A DNA stretch of 64,000 nt from Panorpa germanica (lineage: Eukaryota > Arthropoda > Insecta > Mecoptera > Panorpidae), in NCBI GenBank assembly GCA_963678705.1, contig OY783211.1, positions 20,350,603 to 20,414,602 on the forward strand, read 5' to 3'. Under the pieces are notes generated by a model that saw nothing but the letters and a program-made list of their open reading frames with translations, did not search any database and was not told the DNA's origin. Below, in pieces: positions 62,684 through 64,000 of the stretch. The position numbers and the translations under genes were made by a program. Position 1 is the stretch's first letter, and each line of letters starts with the position of its first letter.

Positions 62684-63263
62684 GTCCACCAGACATCACT
62701 TATTTTCTGATGAACAAAATGTGTAAGATTGAGTAGTTTTAGTATGTACAATAATCGTATACCTACGTGCTAGCTTGAGTAGACGGCCATGTTCCAGGTA
62801 TCAGGTGATCAAGATATATGTCTCACTCACTCTCATGCGCACGGATAATGCCCTCTCGCTCCTACTCATGGCGGAATTAACATTAGGTCTAGGGGATGTT
62901 TGGCCCCTTGGATTGATCTGTCATCTTGTAAAACGGTTTAAAACGGTTGCCTCGCTACATATATAAAAATGGACCATCAGACTATAAGTGAGTTTAAGTA
63001 ATTTTTTTGTCAAATTTAAAGCGCAGCAGCTGTTTTAAAACGTTTTACAAGAGTAGACCTAATTTTAATTCCGCTATGAGTAGGAGCGAGGGGGCATTTT
63101 CCGTGTGCATGAGAGTGAGTGAGACAAAGACCTTGATAATCTGATACCTGAAAAATGGCCGCCTGGTCAAGTTAGCAGGTAGGCATACCGATCATTGTAT
63201 ATACTAACACTACTCAATCTTACACATTGTGTTCATCAGAAAATAAGTGATGTCTGGTGGCAC
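62684..63263. mobile_element. foldback element with about 250-bp inverted arms
   Basis: The left arm (62684-62950) is the reverse complement of the right arm (about 63020-63263), ending in GTCCACCAGACATCAC on one side and GTGATGTCTGGTGGCAC on the other. The roughly 70-bp centre contains AAAATGGACCATCAGACTAT. The centre and right arm recur at 10118-10455. No transposase is present. Open frames within the arms are shadows of the repeat. No target duplication is evident. Confidence 0.85.
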
Positions 63264-63854
63264 TGGGATCTTGGACGATAATGCCAATTTCTCGTTCCTC
63301 GAAAACATATAGAACGACACAAAGGACAATATTGGAAATAGATTAGAGATTACAATCAATTAACTACTTTTAAAAGAATATTCAAAAGAAGCTGGATTCA
63401 TATAGAGTTCGTCTTGGTTTTAGGTTCATTTTTACATTGATTAAGTCCTACTAGCGATCATACTAAATGTACTGTTTTTAAAATCTTGTTCTCCCATTAT
63501 TATTATTGTTCTGTAAAACTCCGCCAAAAATTTCTTTTTACATGTTTCCTCAACAGCGTATACTAACAAGCCTTTTTACAAAATATTTTCAAACCTTTAC
63601 TCATTCTCCTCTATTTTACGTAATATCTACAAATGTGTTATTTTAAGTTAAGCGTTTACTTTGGACGTATCGTTTCAAGCGAATTCAACGAGCATATGTA
63701 GTTCGTGTTATAAAGCTATGCGTTCACAAGTCCGCACCGCATGTATCTAGTGCGTCGTGTATAGGAGATTTTAGTATTATTTCAATGGAATGTCATACAC
63801 TGATCCTCGTCACTTCATATGTGCTGGTGACAGCTTGTTTCAATGAGCTACTTT
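63264..63854. other. sequence downstream of the Harbinger-like fragment
   Basis: On the minus strand 63650-63800 may continue the transposase-derived sequence, but I cannot read conserved motifs with confidence. No host gene is seen. Confidence 0.35.
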
Positions 63855-64000
63855 TAGAGGCGTAGCGTTGTTTGGAACTGTGGCGGTAAATTCATATCAT
63901 GTACCCACCATTTCTGCTTAATCCTATTCCTTTCCTATTCTTCTGCCGATGCACAATGAAGCTCGACAAGGTCTTCGTCACTTTCCGTTGCTTTGACTAC
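63855..64000 (-). mobile_element. PIF/Harbinger-like transposase N-terminal fragment
   Basis: From the right edge, the minus strand encodes ATESDEDLVELHCASAEE, one stop, then ERNRIKQKWWVHDMNLPPQF and QTTLRL. An acidic opening followed by basic residues and WWVH(P/D)(I/M)N, then F...L..L, is the usual N-terminus of Harbinger-type transposases. The beginning is outside the window and stops interrupt the frame, so it is a relic. Confidence 0.5.

Overview
The window looks like insect nuclear DNA. It is AT-rich, its genes are split by short GT-AG introns, and the host genes I can rebuild are animal genes with insect-like protein sequences. I could not settle the insect order.

Layout: (1) About 1-20 kb appears to be mostly intron of an hnRNP L (Drosophila smooth) gene on the minus strand. 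One exon running into its second RRM lies at 6273-6386, and two probable N-terminal exons lie at 19793-19991. The rest of this part is packed with DNA-transposon remnants, LINE tails and hairpin-forming repeats. (2) 22.0-27.1 kb: cofilin/ADF (twinstar), minus strand, complete, with a first coding exon that is only the ATG. (3) 28.9-33.3 kb: Rtf1 of the Paf1 complex, minus strand, complete in 15 coding exons. (4) 36.15-40.35 kb: canonical nuclear poly(A) polymerase (hiiragi), plus strand, complete in 9 coding exons. (5) 47.05-52.29 kb: a seven-transmembrane receptor of the secretin/adhesion class, plus strand, 5 coding exons. It has a signal peptide, a short ectodomain and an exceptionally long third intracellular loop. 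(6) 52.3-64 kb: no host gene seen. It holds MITEs, two hAT-type elements, a large foldback element and the start of a PIF/Harbinger-like transposase at the right edge.

Rtf1 and poly(A) polymerase are head to head, with 2.85 kb between their start codons. Both act on mRNA, one in transcription elongation and chromatin marking and the other in 3' tailing. hnRNP L and cofilin are also on the minus strand, so only poly(A) polymerase and the receptor read rightward.

Transposon content is almost all class II and Helitron-like: hAT transposase relics, a Tigger copy carrying a nested TTA-flanked element, a TTAA-flanked element, several long-TIR MITE families with two copies here, and a hairpin + CTAG family with three copies. 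I recognised no retrovirus-like or Polinton-like element, CRISPR array or intact tRNA gene. The most unusual host feature is the receptor's roughly 236-residue third intracellular loop. The most unusual element feature is a 163-codon ORF inside the nested TTA-flanked element.
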